Program-made: the position numbers and the translations under genes
Origin: Bacillota bacterium
Lineage (GTDB): Bacteria > Bacillota > Clostridia > Christensenellales > UMGS416
Direction of reading: 5' to 3'
Length of the DNA: 41,111 nt
Assembly (NCBI GenBank): GCA_023422005.1
Contig: JAEZSC010000089.1
Coordinates: forward strand, 1 to 41,111
Part shown: piece by piece, positions 31,936 to 39,714 of the stretch
Layout of the letters: each line of letters starts with the position of its first letter
Position numbering within the stretch: the first letter of the stretch is position 1
The notes under the pieces: model-generated
Database searches by the model: none
The model's input: the letters and a program-made list of their open reading frames with translations, nothing else
What the model was told of the DNA's origin: nothing

Positions 31936-32487
31936 TCAATCTAGAAACTTCACCAGACTCGACTGCCGGCTAGAGCGCCACAGGGAGGGTTTCTCTAAAT
32001 ACTTTATAAAGCTTATTTCCAGCTGGACGCGTCGGATCAAGTCACTGATCTGCTCCTGCGTCATATCCTTGGACTTTACGATGACAAGTAGCTTGGCATC
32101 ATATGCCTCATTGGCACGCATAACCAAGGTATCCTCGCAAAAGGAAGTCGTATCGAACCACAGGCCCTTGACCCTTCCGGACAGCTTGGCACGCAGATCG
32201 TAGATATCGCTGCCCGTCTTGTTCTCGATGTGAAGAGACACAAAATACTCTGTAAAGCTTGCCGGATTTTCTAACAAATCCTTGATATCCGAATCGGTCA
32301 TATGCCAGTCGTTTTTATATGTCCATAACCAATCGGTTAGGCCGTCCTGACAAGTAGACCATTTTTCAAAAGAAACCAGCGCTCCCTCAAGATGATGTGC
32401 GGGCTTCGGCACAATCCAGACCAGCATAAACAACCCTCCCGCAAGGAGGACGGCTATGGCCACCAGTATGACTGCCCGACGCTTCAT
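31936..32487 (-). CDS. Membrane-anchored protein of unknown function
   Basis: This 183-residue protein has one N-terminal membrane helix (AVILVAIAVLLAGGLFMLVW) and an outer domain with alternating strands and helices (DIKDLLENPASFTEYFVSLH, DIYDLRAKLSGRVKGLWFDT, LLVIVKSKDMTQEQISDLIR). It resembles short lipoprotein-like extracellular domains but has no lipobox and no family I can name. GGAGGAAGTT precedes the ATG. It is separated from the exporter operon upstream by a terminator. Confidence 0.65.
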   Translation of the reverse strand: MKRRAVILVAIAVLLAGGLFMLVWIVPKPAHHLEGALVSFEKWSTCQDGLTDWLWTYKNDWHMTDSDIKDLLENPASFTEYFVSLHIENKTGSDIYDLRAKLSGRVKGLWFDTTSFCEDTLVMRANEAYDAKLLVIVKSKDMTQEQISDLIRRVQLEISFIKYLEKPSLWRSSRQSSLVKFLD

Positions 32488-32592
32488 AACTTCCTCCGCA
32501 AGAGGCTATATGTTGGCTGTAGTAATTTGTTTATTACATTGTAGCATGATTTATGAACTGAAGCCATCGCCTAGCCATACCGAACCACAGCC

Positions 32593-32623
32593 AAAAAAGA
32601 GCGCCCCAACCGGAGCGCTCTTT
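32593..32623 (-). terminator. Terminator of the exporter operon
   Basis: The minus strand reads AAAGAGCG, a GC-rich loop, CGCTCTTTTTT, a strong hairpin plus T-run 33 bases after the end of the 32656 gene. Confidence 0.8.
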
Positions 32624-32655
32624 CCCTATTCCTGCCTATTGAAAAACCTTCCCAG

Positions 32656-34497
32656 CTACTTCCCACCGGCCCCGAACAAAGCCAGAAATCTGTCCCAGAC
32701 CCCTTCCTTCTCCGGCTCCACAGCCTGCTGCTTTTCCTCCTCCTCTGGTTCCTCGATCCCCTCGCACCTAAGCACGAACTGCACCAGACTCACGTTCTGA
32801 TTGCGGGGCGACGTGAAAGACACGGGGACGAAATCTGAGCCGGTGTACTCGTCCAGCAGACGGTCGATCTCGGTTTGCATGTCTTGGGGCATGCCGGCGG
32901 TCTCGTTGCACAGCTGAGCAGCGCCATCGGAGAACTTCCCTGCGCCGGCGGACAGATCACCAACGCCATTGGCGAAGGACGCCACGCCGGAATGGAAACC
33001 GGCGTATCCCGAGGCCAGCTTGCCCAGGCCGCCCGTATACTTTACCAAGCCATCATGGAACTGGGAATAGTTCTCGGAAAGCTCCGTAAGGCCCGCGGAT
33101 AGCTGCTGCAGCTGCTCGGTCAGGTCTGAGCCAGACAGGGCTTCCTCCAGCTGCGCAGCCGTCTGATCCAGCGTGCCGGCGATGATATTCAGGGAGCCGG
33201 AAACGGTTCCCAGGGATGGGCCCACGGCGTCGAAGGCGCCCTTGACCTGATCGTAGGTTCCCTTAGCCGTCTGGGCCGCTTGATAGGAGGCCACCAGCGC
33301 GTCCAGCACGGCGTGCTGAGCGGGATCGGTTTTGGCGTACAGCGCCTGGATTTGCGCGGAAGACACCGACGGCGCGGGGATGCCGGCCATGGCGGATTGG
33401 AGCGCCTGGTTGGCGGCGGCGAAGCCATCCTTCAGCCCGGCCAGGCCCCCGGAGGCGTCCTTGAGGCCCTGGGCCAGCTGCTTAAGGCCCGCAGGCAGCT
33501 GGGCCAGATCGCCCAGGCCGGCGCCGCCGGACAGGCCTTCGCCCAGGGATGCGGCGATTTGCGCAAGGGCGTCGCGAATCCGGGCGGACCCCTGGGTCAG
33601 CGTGCCGGATCCGCCGTTCAGCTTGTTGAGGCCATTCTTAAAATCCGAGGAGCCACCCAGCAGGGCGTCGGCACCGGTCTTCAGCTTCGCCGCGCCGTCG
33701 GCCAACTCCCCCGCCCCGTCGTTGAAATCGGCGATGGCATCGGCAAGCTTGCCCAGATCGCCGGCCATGGCGCCGGTGTCCGGCAGTTCCACGTTCATGG
33801 AGAAGGGCATGGCGGTGATCTGGATGCCCTCCATGGCGAAATCTTGCACAGCGGCGGTCACAGCGAAGTCGGCGTCCTTACCCGGCAGCACCGTCTGGTT
33901 GATGACCAGATTTTTACCTGCACTGGCGATGGTGGCCCCCGGGGAACGCACATCGGCGCAGCGGTCGCGATCCAGCGTCACGGAGATCTGCAGCACGTAA
34001 TTGCCATGGAACACGGGGTTGGCCTTGGGGTTGGCGGCGGTGGCCACGCGAATCTCCAGCTTTCCGCCCTTGCCCGAAAGCTGCTGCGGCGGCGTGGGCA
34101 CGCCGTCCAGCGTGTAGGCGATGTGAAAGGACCACGGCAGCTCTGCCGCCGCCATGTTGCCTTGATAATAGAAATCACCGGGCGTGGCCGCGAAAGACAC
34201 CGCGTCGCCCTGTTGGGACAGGGGCTGCGTGTCGGTCAGGTTGACCAGCGAGGCGAAGCCGCCGTGGTCGGTGATCTGCCCGGCCCCGGTCACCTCGAAG
34301 TGATTGACGACGTGGACGCCGCCAACAGCGCCGTCGGCACTCAGGTTGGCGTAAACGACCTCGTCCTTGCTGCGGACCTGGGCGTCGCCCTGGGCGGCGG
34401 GGGTATCCGCCGGGTTGGCGCGGGAGACGCCGGCCGGAACCAGCAGCAGCGCGGCGGCCAAGCCCAAGGCGGCGATGACCGAAACGGGTCTTCTCAT
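32656..34497 (-). CDS. Large exported coiled-coil accessory protein of an RND exporter
   Basis: The 613-residue protein has a signal peptide (VSVIAALGLAAALLLVPAGV, cleaved near SRA). A strand-rich region of about 200 residues follows, then a long repetitive section with the heptad-like GxxxLxxGxxxLxxGxxxL pattern (DGAGELADGAAKLKTGADAL, LGKLASGYAGFHSGVASFAN). That X-pattern is typical of YhgE/Pip-like and MMPL-associated proteins. The C-terminus contains LDEYTGSDFVPVSFTSPRNQ and an acidic tail, with a possible last hydrophobic segment. The ATG overlaps the exporter stop (ATGA), so the two form one unit. It probably spans or shields the export path; its precise role is unknown. Confidence 0.85.
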   Translation of the reverse strand: MRRPVSVIAALGLAAALLLVPAGVSRANPADTPAAQGDAQVRSKDEVVYANLSADGAVGGVHVVNHFEVTGAGQITDHGGFASLVNLTDTQPLSQQGDAVSFAATPGDFYYQGNMAAAELPWSFHIAYTLDGVPTPPQQLSGKGGKLEIRVATAANPKANPVFHGNYVLQISVTLDRDRCADVRSPGATIASAGKNLVINQTVLPGKDADFAVTAAVQDFAMEGIQITAMPFSMNVELPDTGAMAGDLGKLADAIADFNDGAGELADGAAKLKTGADALLGGSSDFKNGLNKLNGGSGTLTQGSARIRDALAQIAASLGEGLSGGAGLGDLAQLPAGLKQLAQGLKDASGGLAGLKDGFAAANQALQSAMAGIPAPSVSSAQIQALYAKTDPAQHAVLDALVASYQAAQTAKGTYDQVKGAFDAVGPSLGTVSGSLNIIAGTLDQTAAQLEEALSGSDLTEQLQQLSAGLTELSENYSQFHDGLVKYTGGLGKLASGYAGFHSGVASFANGVGDLSAGAGKFSDGAAQLCNETAGMPQDMQTEIDRLLDEYTGSDFVPVSFTSPRNQNVSLVQFVLRCEGIEEPEEEEKQQAVEPEKEGVWDRFLALFGAGGK

Positions 34498-36563
34498 AAG
34501 GAACCTCCTATTTGGGGTTTGTGGAACCGGGCCCGCCACGTGGTTTTGCCGATGGCTCCATCCAGCAAGGACAGCATGGCCGGCAAGAAACCCACGACCA
34601 TGGCCACGGACAACAGCGTGCCCCGCCCCAGCAGCAGGCCCAGCCCGGAGATCACGGGGTTGGACGACGTGGCGGCCAGTACAAAGCCCGCAGTGGCCAG
34701 CGTGGCCGCAGAGACCAGTATGGATTTGAAGGTATCGCCCAGGGCGCGGGCCACGGCCTGACCCTTGGGCAGCGACTGACGGTGGCGGACATAGTGGGTC
34801 GTCAATAGGATCGCATAATCCACCGTGGCACCCAGTTGAACGGTGCTCACGACCAGATAGCCAATGAAGTTGATGGGCGCGCCGGCAAAATACGGTATGG
34901 ACAGGTTGATCCAGATACCGGCCTCGATGGTCAGCAACAGCAGAGCCGGCAGCGTGGCCGACCGGAACGTGACCAGCAGTACGCCAAAGATGGCGATGGC
35001 GGCGATCATGTTGACGCGGACGTTATCCACCTGCACAAGCTTTTTCATGTCGTAGAGGTTGGCGCTCTGGCCCACGGACCAAACGGCGTCTCCATAAAAC
35101 TCCCGGGCCTTGCTCTGGATGCGTTCAACGGCAGCGAAGGCTGCGTCGCCCTCCTCCGGCGTATCGGTGTACACGAGGATGCGGGCGTAATTTTGGGAAT
35201 AAAATTGCCCGGTGACATCCTCACCCAAAAATTCCGGCGGGATGGCAGCGCCCACGCTGGCGGCATAGGACACGACGCCCGTAACAGGGTCCAAACCCTT
35301 CAGCTGTGCGCACAGCGCCTGCTCCTGTGCCACATCGCCCCGGGGCGCCAGCAGCGCCAGCACGGTGGATTGGCCAAACTCCTGGTGGATGGCCAGTTTG
35401 TCGCGGCCAGTGCGGCTGGTGGGGTCGGCGCTGCCGTTGCCGTAGGTGAAAGCGGTGCGGCCCTGGCCCAGGAAAGCCGGCACGACCAGCACAGCCACAA
35501 GGACCACCATGGGGATCGCGATTTTGGAAACGCCCCGGTGAACGTTGCGAAAGCCGGGCATCCACTGCCGGTGCTGCGTCTTGTCGATGAGCTTATAGAG
35601 GCCCAGCGTAAGCGCCGGCAGGAACACCATGACTGATACAAAGCTCAGCACAATGCCCTTGGCCAGGTTGAGGCCCAGATCCGCTCCGATCTGAAAGTTC
35701 ATGAATATCAACGCCAGGAAGCCGAACAGCGTGGTGGCGGCGCTGGCGGCCACGGTGGACATGGACTCCCGCACGGCGTGGGCCATGGCCTCGCCCACGT
35801 CGGCGTATTTCTTGCGGTTGTCGGCAAAGCTGTGCAGCAGGAAAATCGCATAATCCAGAGAGCAGGCCAGCTGCAGGATGGGGCTGACTGAGTGGGTCAT
35901 AAAGGAGACCTCGCCCAGGAACGCGTTGGTCCCCATGTTGATGAGGATGGATACACCGATGGCTGCCAGAAACAGCAACGGCTCCAAAAGCGACGTGGTG
36001 GACAGAGCCAGGATCACGAGGATGGCGGGCAGCAGGATGAGCAGCGCACCCAATACTTCCGAGCTGGCGGCCTGCTGCACAGTGGCCAGGTCCGGCGCTT
36101 CGCCGGCCACGGCATTGCCCTCGCCGATGAGCTGCTGTATGGCCGCGGTGGCTTGCTTCTCCCGGCCTTTGGCGATGGTGACGGAGAACAGGGCGTTGCC
36201 ATTCTTGTAAAAACCCTCGATGGTATCAGCATCGCCCATCTCCAGCGGCTGCTTGATGTCCACGACATCGTCCAGCCACAGCACTTCGTCCACGCCCTCC
36301 AGGGCGGCCAGCTGCCGCTTTACCTCCATGGCCCCGGCGATGGATACACCGCGGACCATGACGCTGGCGTTGGGGATGGACTGGGTGAATTCCTGATTCA
36401 TGATCTTCAATGCGGTGGTGGATTGGGCATCGGTTGGCAAGTAATCCACCATGTCATAATTGACACGGACGAAGCTTTGAAGCACCCCGCATAGCAGCGC
36501 CGCCAGCAGGAACATGACGATGACCGACTTCCTGTGTCGGATGATGAAATTGGCGAATCCCAT
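34494..36563 (-). CDS. MMPL/RND-superfamily exporter
   Basis: This 689-residue transporter has about 12 membrane helices in two six-helix halves, each preceded by an extracytoplasmic loop. It opens with FIIRHRKSVIVMFLLAALLC and the NYDMVDYLPTDAQST loop, typical of MMPL proteins. Proton-relay positions lie in helices such as ISILQLACSLDYAIFLLHSF in the first half and STVQLGATVDYAILLTTHYV in the second; both keep the [SG]x-x-DYA motif. Relatives move lipids, drugs or peptides. GGGAGG before ATG 36563 and a consensus promoter support the start. A TetR gene is divergent and is probably its repressor. It lies inside a phage-like gene order. Confidence 0.93.
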   Translation of the reverse strand: MGFANFIIRHRKSVIVMFLLAALLCGVLQSFVRVNYDMVDYLPTDAQSTTALKIMNQEFTQSIPNASVMVRGVSIAGAMEVKRQLAALEGVDEVLWLDDVVDIKQPLEMGDADTIEGFYKNGNALFSVTIAKGREKQATAAIQQLIGEGNAVAGEAPDLATVQQAASSEVLGALLILLPAILVILALSTTSLLEPLLFLAAIGVSILINMGTNAFLGEVSFMTHSVSPILQLACSLDYAIFLLHSFADNRKKYADVGEAMAHAVRESMSTVAASAATTLFGFLALIFMNFQIGADLGLNLAKGIVLSFVSVMVFLPALTLGLYKLIDKTQHRQWMPGFRNVHRGVSKIAIPMVVLVAVLVVPAFLGQGRTAFTYGNGSADPTSRTGRDKLAIHQEFGQSTVLALLAPRGDVAQEQALCAQLKGLDPVTGVVSYAASVGAAIPPEFLGEDVTGQFYSQNYARILVYTDTPEEGDAAFAAVERIQSKAREFYGDAVWSVGQSANLYDMKKLVQVDNVRVNMIAAIAIFGVLLVTFRSATLPALLLLTIEAGIWINLSIPYFAGAPINFIGYLVVSTVQLGATVDYAILLTTHYVRHRQSLPKGQAVARALGDTFKSILVSAATLATAGFVLAATSSNPVISGLGLLLGRGTLLSVAMVVGFLPAMLSLLDGAIGKTTWRARFHKPQIGGSL

Positions 36564-36603
36564 GCGACCTCCCGACGACGCATTGATTTTGAGTCAGCAT
36601 GGA

Positions 36604-36632
36604 ATTATAATCAACACAGTGTCGGTTTACAA
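36604..36632 (-). promoter_or_regulatory. Promoter of the exporter operon
   Basis: On the minus strand TTGTAA (36627-36632), a 17-base spacer and perfect TATAAT (36604-36609). Confidence 0.75.
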
Positions 36633-36692
36633 CCAGCAAAAGCCGGACGAATGGCCCGTCCCACGACAGTTCAATGGATTAATGTTGGATTG

Positions 36693-36706
36693 GTAAAAAT
36701 TTTTAC
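36693..36706. promoter_or_regulatory. Candidate TetR operator
   Basis: The perfect 14-bp palindrome GTAAAAATTTTTAC lies in the 307-bp divergent region between the exporter and tetR genes. Its outer bases TTG/CAA extend it imperfectly. Nothing else in that region stands out apart from the exporter promoter. Confidence 0.5.
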
Positions 36707-36870
36707 AAGCGACTAGTGGGGTTGGCCCTCTCCCCACACTCCTTCCCCGTCACCTGGGGGGAGATTTAGATCAATAGCTGCATGTTCCAATGCAGCAAAT
36801 CCGAACCATGGCTGCAGGCCATATATTGCGCGCCGTGCCCGAGGGCGCAAAATACCTCCGGAGGTGCTAC

Positions 36871-37434
36871 ATGTCCAAGGAAACAACCGATCAACGGGTA
36901 CGCCTGACGCGCAGGTTATTGAAAGACGCCCTGGTGCATCTGATGCAGGAGCACCACATCTCGGAGATCTCCGTGCGCTCACTGTGCGAACTGGCGGACA
37001 TCAACCGCAGCACCTTCTATGCCCATTACACCGATCCCGCCGACCTGTTGCATCAGATCGAGCGAGAAGTCATGGACAACCTAAAACGCCACCTGGAGAA
37101 GCAGGATTACCAGGACAACCTGCCCATCTCCGCGCAGGTGCTCACCCGCATACTGGAATACGCCAGAGAAAACGCCGCCCTGTTTCAGGCGCTGCTCAGC
37201 GAGAACTGCGATTTCGCCATCCAGCGGGACATTATGGAGCTGACGCAGATTGTTTCCTTTGCGGTGAACCCGGCTTACGACGCCAGGACCAAGGAATATC
37301 TGACGCTGTTTGGCATCTCCAGCTGCATAAGCGTGCTGCAGAAGTGGCTGCAGGACGGCATGATCGAGCCGCCGGAGAAGATATCGGAATTCCTGCTGCG
37401 AGCGCTGTATCAGGGGATCATCAGTTTTCAATAG
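36871..37434 (+). CDS. TetR-family transcription regulator
   Basis: This 187-residue regulator has the TetR N-terminal helix-turn-helix (TRRLLKDALVHLMQEHHISE, then ISVRSLCELADINRSTFYAH and YTDPADLLHQIE). An all-helical ligand-binding C-terminus resembles the TetR_C_8-type clostridial regulators. CGGAGGTG before ATG 36871 fixes the start; an earlier in-frame ATG at 36790 lacks such a site. It is divergent from the RND exporter operon and very probably controls it. The inducing compound is unknown. Confidence 0.9.
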   Translation: MSKETTDQRVRLTRRLLKDALVHLMQEHHISEISVRSLCELADINRSTFYAHYTDPADLLHQIEREVMDNLKRHLEKQDYQDNLPISAQVLTRILEYARENAALFQALLSENCDFAIQRDIMELTQIVSFAVNPAYDARTKEYLTLFGISSCISVLQKWLQDGMIEPPEKISEFLLRALYQGIISFQ

Positions 37435-37483
37435 GAGCAAAACCTCCTGTTTGATTATCAAAGAATAAAGCCATCTTACAACC

Positions 37484-37557
37484 TTGCGCACAATTTCACA
37501 TTTGTCTGTGCTATATTGCTACCATCAGAGAGTGTTCCAAAAGGGGCGCTCTCGTTT
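37484..37557 (+). repeat. terS leader, upstream copy
   Basis: About 73 bp that match 37838-37910 at most positions, 354 bp earlier. Shared parts are TTGC-CACAATTTC-CATTT, CTGTGCTATATTG-TACCATC, AGAGAG and a GGGCGCTCT hairpin arm. A good AAAGGAGG follows at about 37587, but no recognisable gene comes after it because the dispersed repeat begins. Confidence 0.8.
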
Positions 37558-37619
37558 GCTTCTCTCTGCGGTGCGTTTGTTTGCACAAAGGAGGCGCTGC
37601 CATTGACCTGCTTTACGAC

Positions 37620-37830
37620 ACATCTATCGCCCCTCCGCTGCGCAAGCGCAGCTCTCGGCCTGCTCTCACATCGGCTGGTCGTGCCCTTCGGGCACTGCTC
37701 GCCCCTGCATCCTGGGCAGAGCCGACGTTGCCGCAAGCCGGGGGTAACACTGCGAAGCAGCGATGCTCGACGCCAGCGGTGAAGACCAGCAACGCTCCTA
37801 TAGCGGCGTAGCCGCTATCACACGTTGCCT
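37620..37830. repeat. Dispersed palindromic repeat, copy B (inverted relative to copy A)
   Basis: The sequence from ACATCTATCGCCCCTCCGCT to GCCGGGGGTAACACTG matches the reverse complement of 29480-29617 with few differences. A GCGGCGTAGCCGCTAT element at about 37803 matches the left part of copy A. No credible gene is present. Its open frames on both strands resemble those of copy A only because the DNA is alike. Confidence 0.8.
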
Positions 37831-37837
37831 GCGAGCA

Positions 37838-37912
37838 TTGCACACAATTTCGCATTTACCTGTGCTATATTGTTACCATCAGAGAGCGTCCCGAAAGGGC
37901 GCTCTTGTTTTT
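37838..37912 (+). promoter_or_regulatory. terS leader with attenuator-like hairpin
   Basis: A TATATT -10-like box (37866-37871) lacks a proper -35. A 9-bp hairpin (AGAGCGTCC-CGAAA-GGGCGCTCT, 37883-37905) followed by TGTTTTTAT sits just before the ribosome site of terS. It looks like an activator-dependent late promoter with a conditional terminator; regulation is inferred. Confidence 0.6.
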
Positions 37913-37930
37913 ATGTGGAGGTGAGCGCCA

Positions 37931-38239
37931 ATGGAAACCCCCGACACGCAAGCTCGTCCCCTGCAAGCCAAGCGCCCAGCCAGGGCAGCGCGCAGCAAAA
38001 AAACCATGTTGCCGGAGGTACAACGCCTGCTGATAGACGCCACACCGGCAGCGGCCCGGGCGCTGATCGCGCTGGTGGAGGACCCGGAGACGTCGGCCAG
38101 TGTGCGCTGCCAGGCGGCAGAGCACATTCTGAACCGCGTGTACGGCAAGGCTGCCCAGCCCATCGATGCCAGCGTAGGCGGCAACGGCGGCCCGGTGGTT
38201 GTGACTTTTGCCGGTGTACTGGCCGATTGGGCCAAGTGA
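37931..38239 (+). CDS. terS: Phage terminase small subunit
   Basis: This 102-residue protein has a basic N-terminus (LQAKRPARAARSKKTMLPEV) and a helical core, AARALIALVEDPETSASVRC then AAEHILNRVYGKA, typical of short terminase small subunits (the ARALIALVEDPE...R..AAEHILNRVYGK pattern). The family recognises the phage DNA and recruits the large subunit. GGAGGTGA before ATG 37931 is a strong site. The stop overlaps the terL start by one base (TGATG). Confidence 0.88.
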   Translation: METPDTQARPLQAKRPARAARSKKTMLPEVQRLLIDATPAAARALIALVEDPETSASVRCQAAEHILNRVYGKAAQPIDASVGGNGGPVVVTFAGVLADWAK

Positions 38240-39675
38240 TGAGCGCCATGGCTGACCCCCTGATTTTGCAAAAACTGCGCAGCGAAGCGCCCAACGCCCG
38301 CCAGATGGCATTCTTCCAATCCGACGCCCGGCACACAGGCTACGGCGGCGCCCGCGGCGGCGGCAAAAGCTGGGCCATGCGCCGCAAATTCTGTCTGCTG
38401 GCCATGAACTACGCCGGCCTTAAGCTGCTGCTGCTGCGCCGCACGCTACCCGAGCTGCGGGAGAACCACACCGTACACCTGAAGCAGGAGCTTTCGGGGT
38501 ACGCCCGCTACAGCGCCGAAGAAAACGCCTTCCTCTTCCCCAATGGCAGCCGCCTAAAACTGGGCTACTGCGACCTGGAGGACGACGTTTACCAATACCA
38601 GGGCCAGGAATACGACGTGGTGGGACTGGAGGAGGCCACGCGCTTCTCCGACAGCCAGCAGCTGTTCCTGACCACATGCAACCGCTCCACCCGGTCCGAC
38701 TTCACGCCTCGCATGTATTACACCGCCAACCCCGGCGGTGTGGGGCACATGTGGTTCAAGCGCCTATTCATCGACCGGCAATATCAAAACGACGAACGGG
38801 CAGAGGATTATATCTTCATCCCGGCCAGGGTGTATGACAACCGGGCGCTGATGGACAACAACCCGGAGTACCTGACGCACCTGAGGAACCTGCCGCCGGA
38901 CATGCGCCGAGCGCACCTGGACGGCGACTGGGACGTATTTGCCGGGCAGTATTTCCCGGAATTTCGCCGGGAGATCCATGTGGTAAAGCCATTCAAAATA
39001 CCCGCCGGATGGAACCGCTACCTGGCCATCGACTATGGCCTGGACATGCTGGCCGGTTACGCCATCGCGGCCGACGAGAGAGGCCGAGCCTATATATACA
39101 GGGAAACCTACGAGCCCAATTTGCGCATCAGCGCCGCCGCCACCCGGCTGCGCCAGGCCAGCACCGACGACAGCCTCAACGGCGGCGAGACCTATTACGC
39201 GGCACTGGCCCCGCCGGACCTGTTCAACCGCCGCCAGGAGACCGGCCGAAGTGCCGCGGAGATCTTCGCGGAGAACGGCGTGGACCTGACCCGATCGCGG
39301 AGCGACCGGGTGCAGGGGTGGTATGACCTGAAGGAGTGGCTGGCCCCCTATGAGGACGAGACGTGCATAACGGAGGCGAACCCAAAGGGTATGACGGCCA
39401 ACCTGCTGATCTTCGACACGTGCGCAAACCTGATCCGCTGCCTGCCGCAACTGCAGCACGACGAGCGGGACCCCAACGACGTATCCAACACGCCCCATGA
39501 GATCACCCACGGGCCGGACGCGCTGCGCTACTTCGTGACCGGCCGCCCAGCGGCGGCAGCGGTTCCGCGGATTGGGGCCAAGGCTGTGTGGGCTGAAGAC
39601 CAGTGGGAGGATTATGAGAACGCCGGTGAGGAGCAACGCAATCATATGCTCGAGCGGTGGGGGAATCCGTTTTAG
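38239..39675 (+). CDS. terL: Phage terminase large subunit
   Basis: The 478-residue packaging motor has an ATPase domain with Walker A GARGGGKS (37-44), the following RRTLPELRENH element, Walker B VVGLEEA ending at about 133 and the coupling motif YTANPGG. The C-terminal RNase-H-like nuclease starts with YLAIDYGLD near 262 and includes ITEANPKGMTANLLIF and HEITHGPDALRYFV. Length and motifs are complete, so it looks functional. The start at 38239 is preferred because it is coupled to terS; the frame is open further upstream only in shadow of terS. Confidence 0.95.
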   Translation: MSAMADPLILQKLRSEAPNARQMAFFQSDARHTGYGGARGGGKSWAMRRKFCLLAMNYAGLKLLLLRRTLPELRENHTVHLKQELSGYARYSAEENAFLFPNGSRLKLGYCDLEDDVYQYQGQEYDVVGLEEATRFSDSQQLFLTTCNRSTRSDFTPRMYYTANPGGVGHMWFKRLFIDRQYQNDERAEDYIFIPARVYDNRALMDNNPEYLTHLRNLPPDMRRAHLDGDWDVFAGQYFPEFRREIHVVKPFKIPAGWNRYLAIDYGLDMLAGYAIAADERGRAYIYRETYEPNLRISAAATRLRQASTDDSLNGGETYYAALAPPDLFNRRQETGRSAAEIFAENGVDLTRSRSDRVQGWYDLKEWLAPYEDETCITEANPKGMTANLLIFDTCANLIRCLPQLQHDERDPNDVSNTPHEITHGPDALRYFVTGRPAAAAVPRIGAKAVWAEDQWEDYENAGEEQRNHMLERWGNPF

Positions 39676-39714
39676 GAGAATGCGAGCCCGTACCACACAG
39701 TAAGGAGAGGCAGC

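Noticed and set aside
33280..34761. Plus-strand frame of 493 codons over the exporter accessory gene
   Set aside because: It is antisense shadow; the minus strand has a signal peptide, heptad pattern and coupled start.
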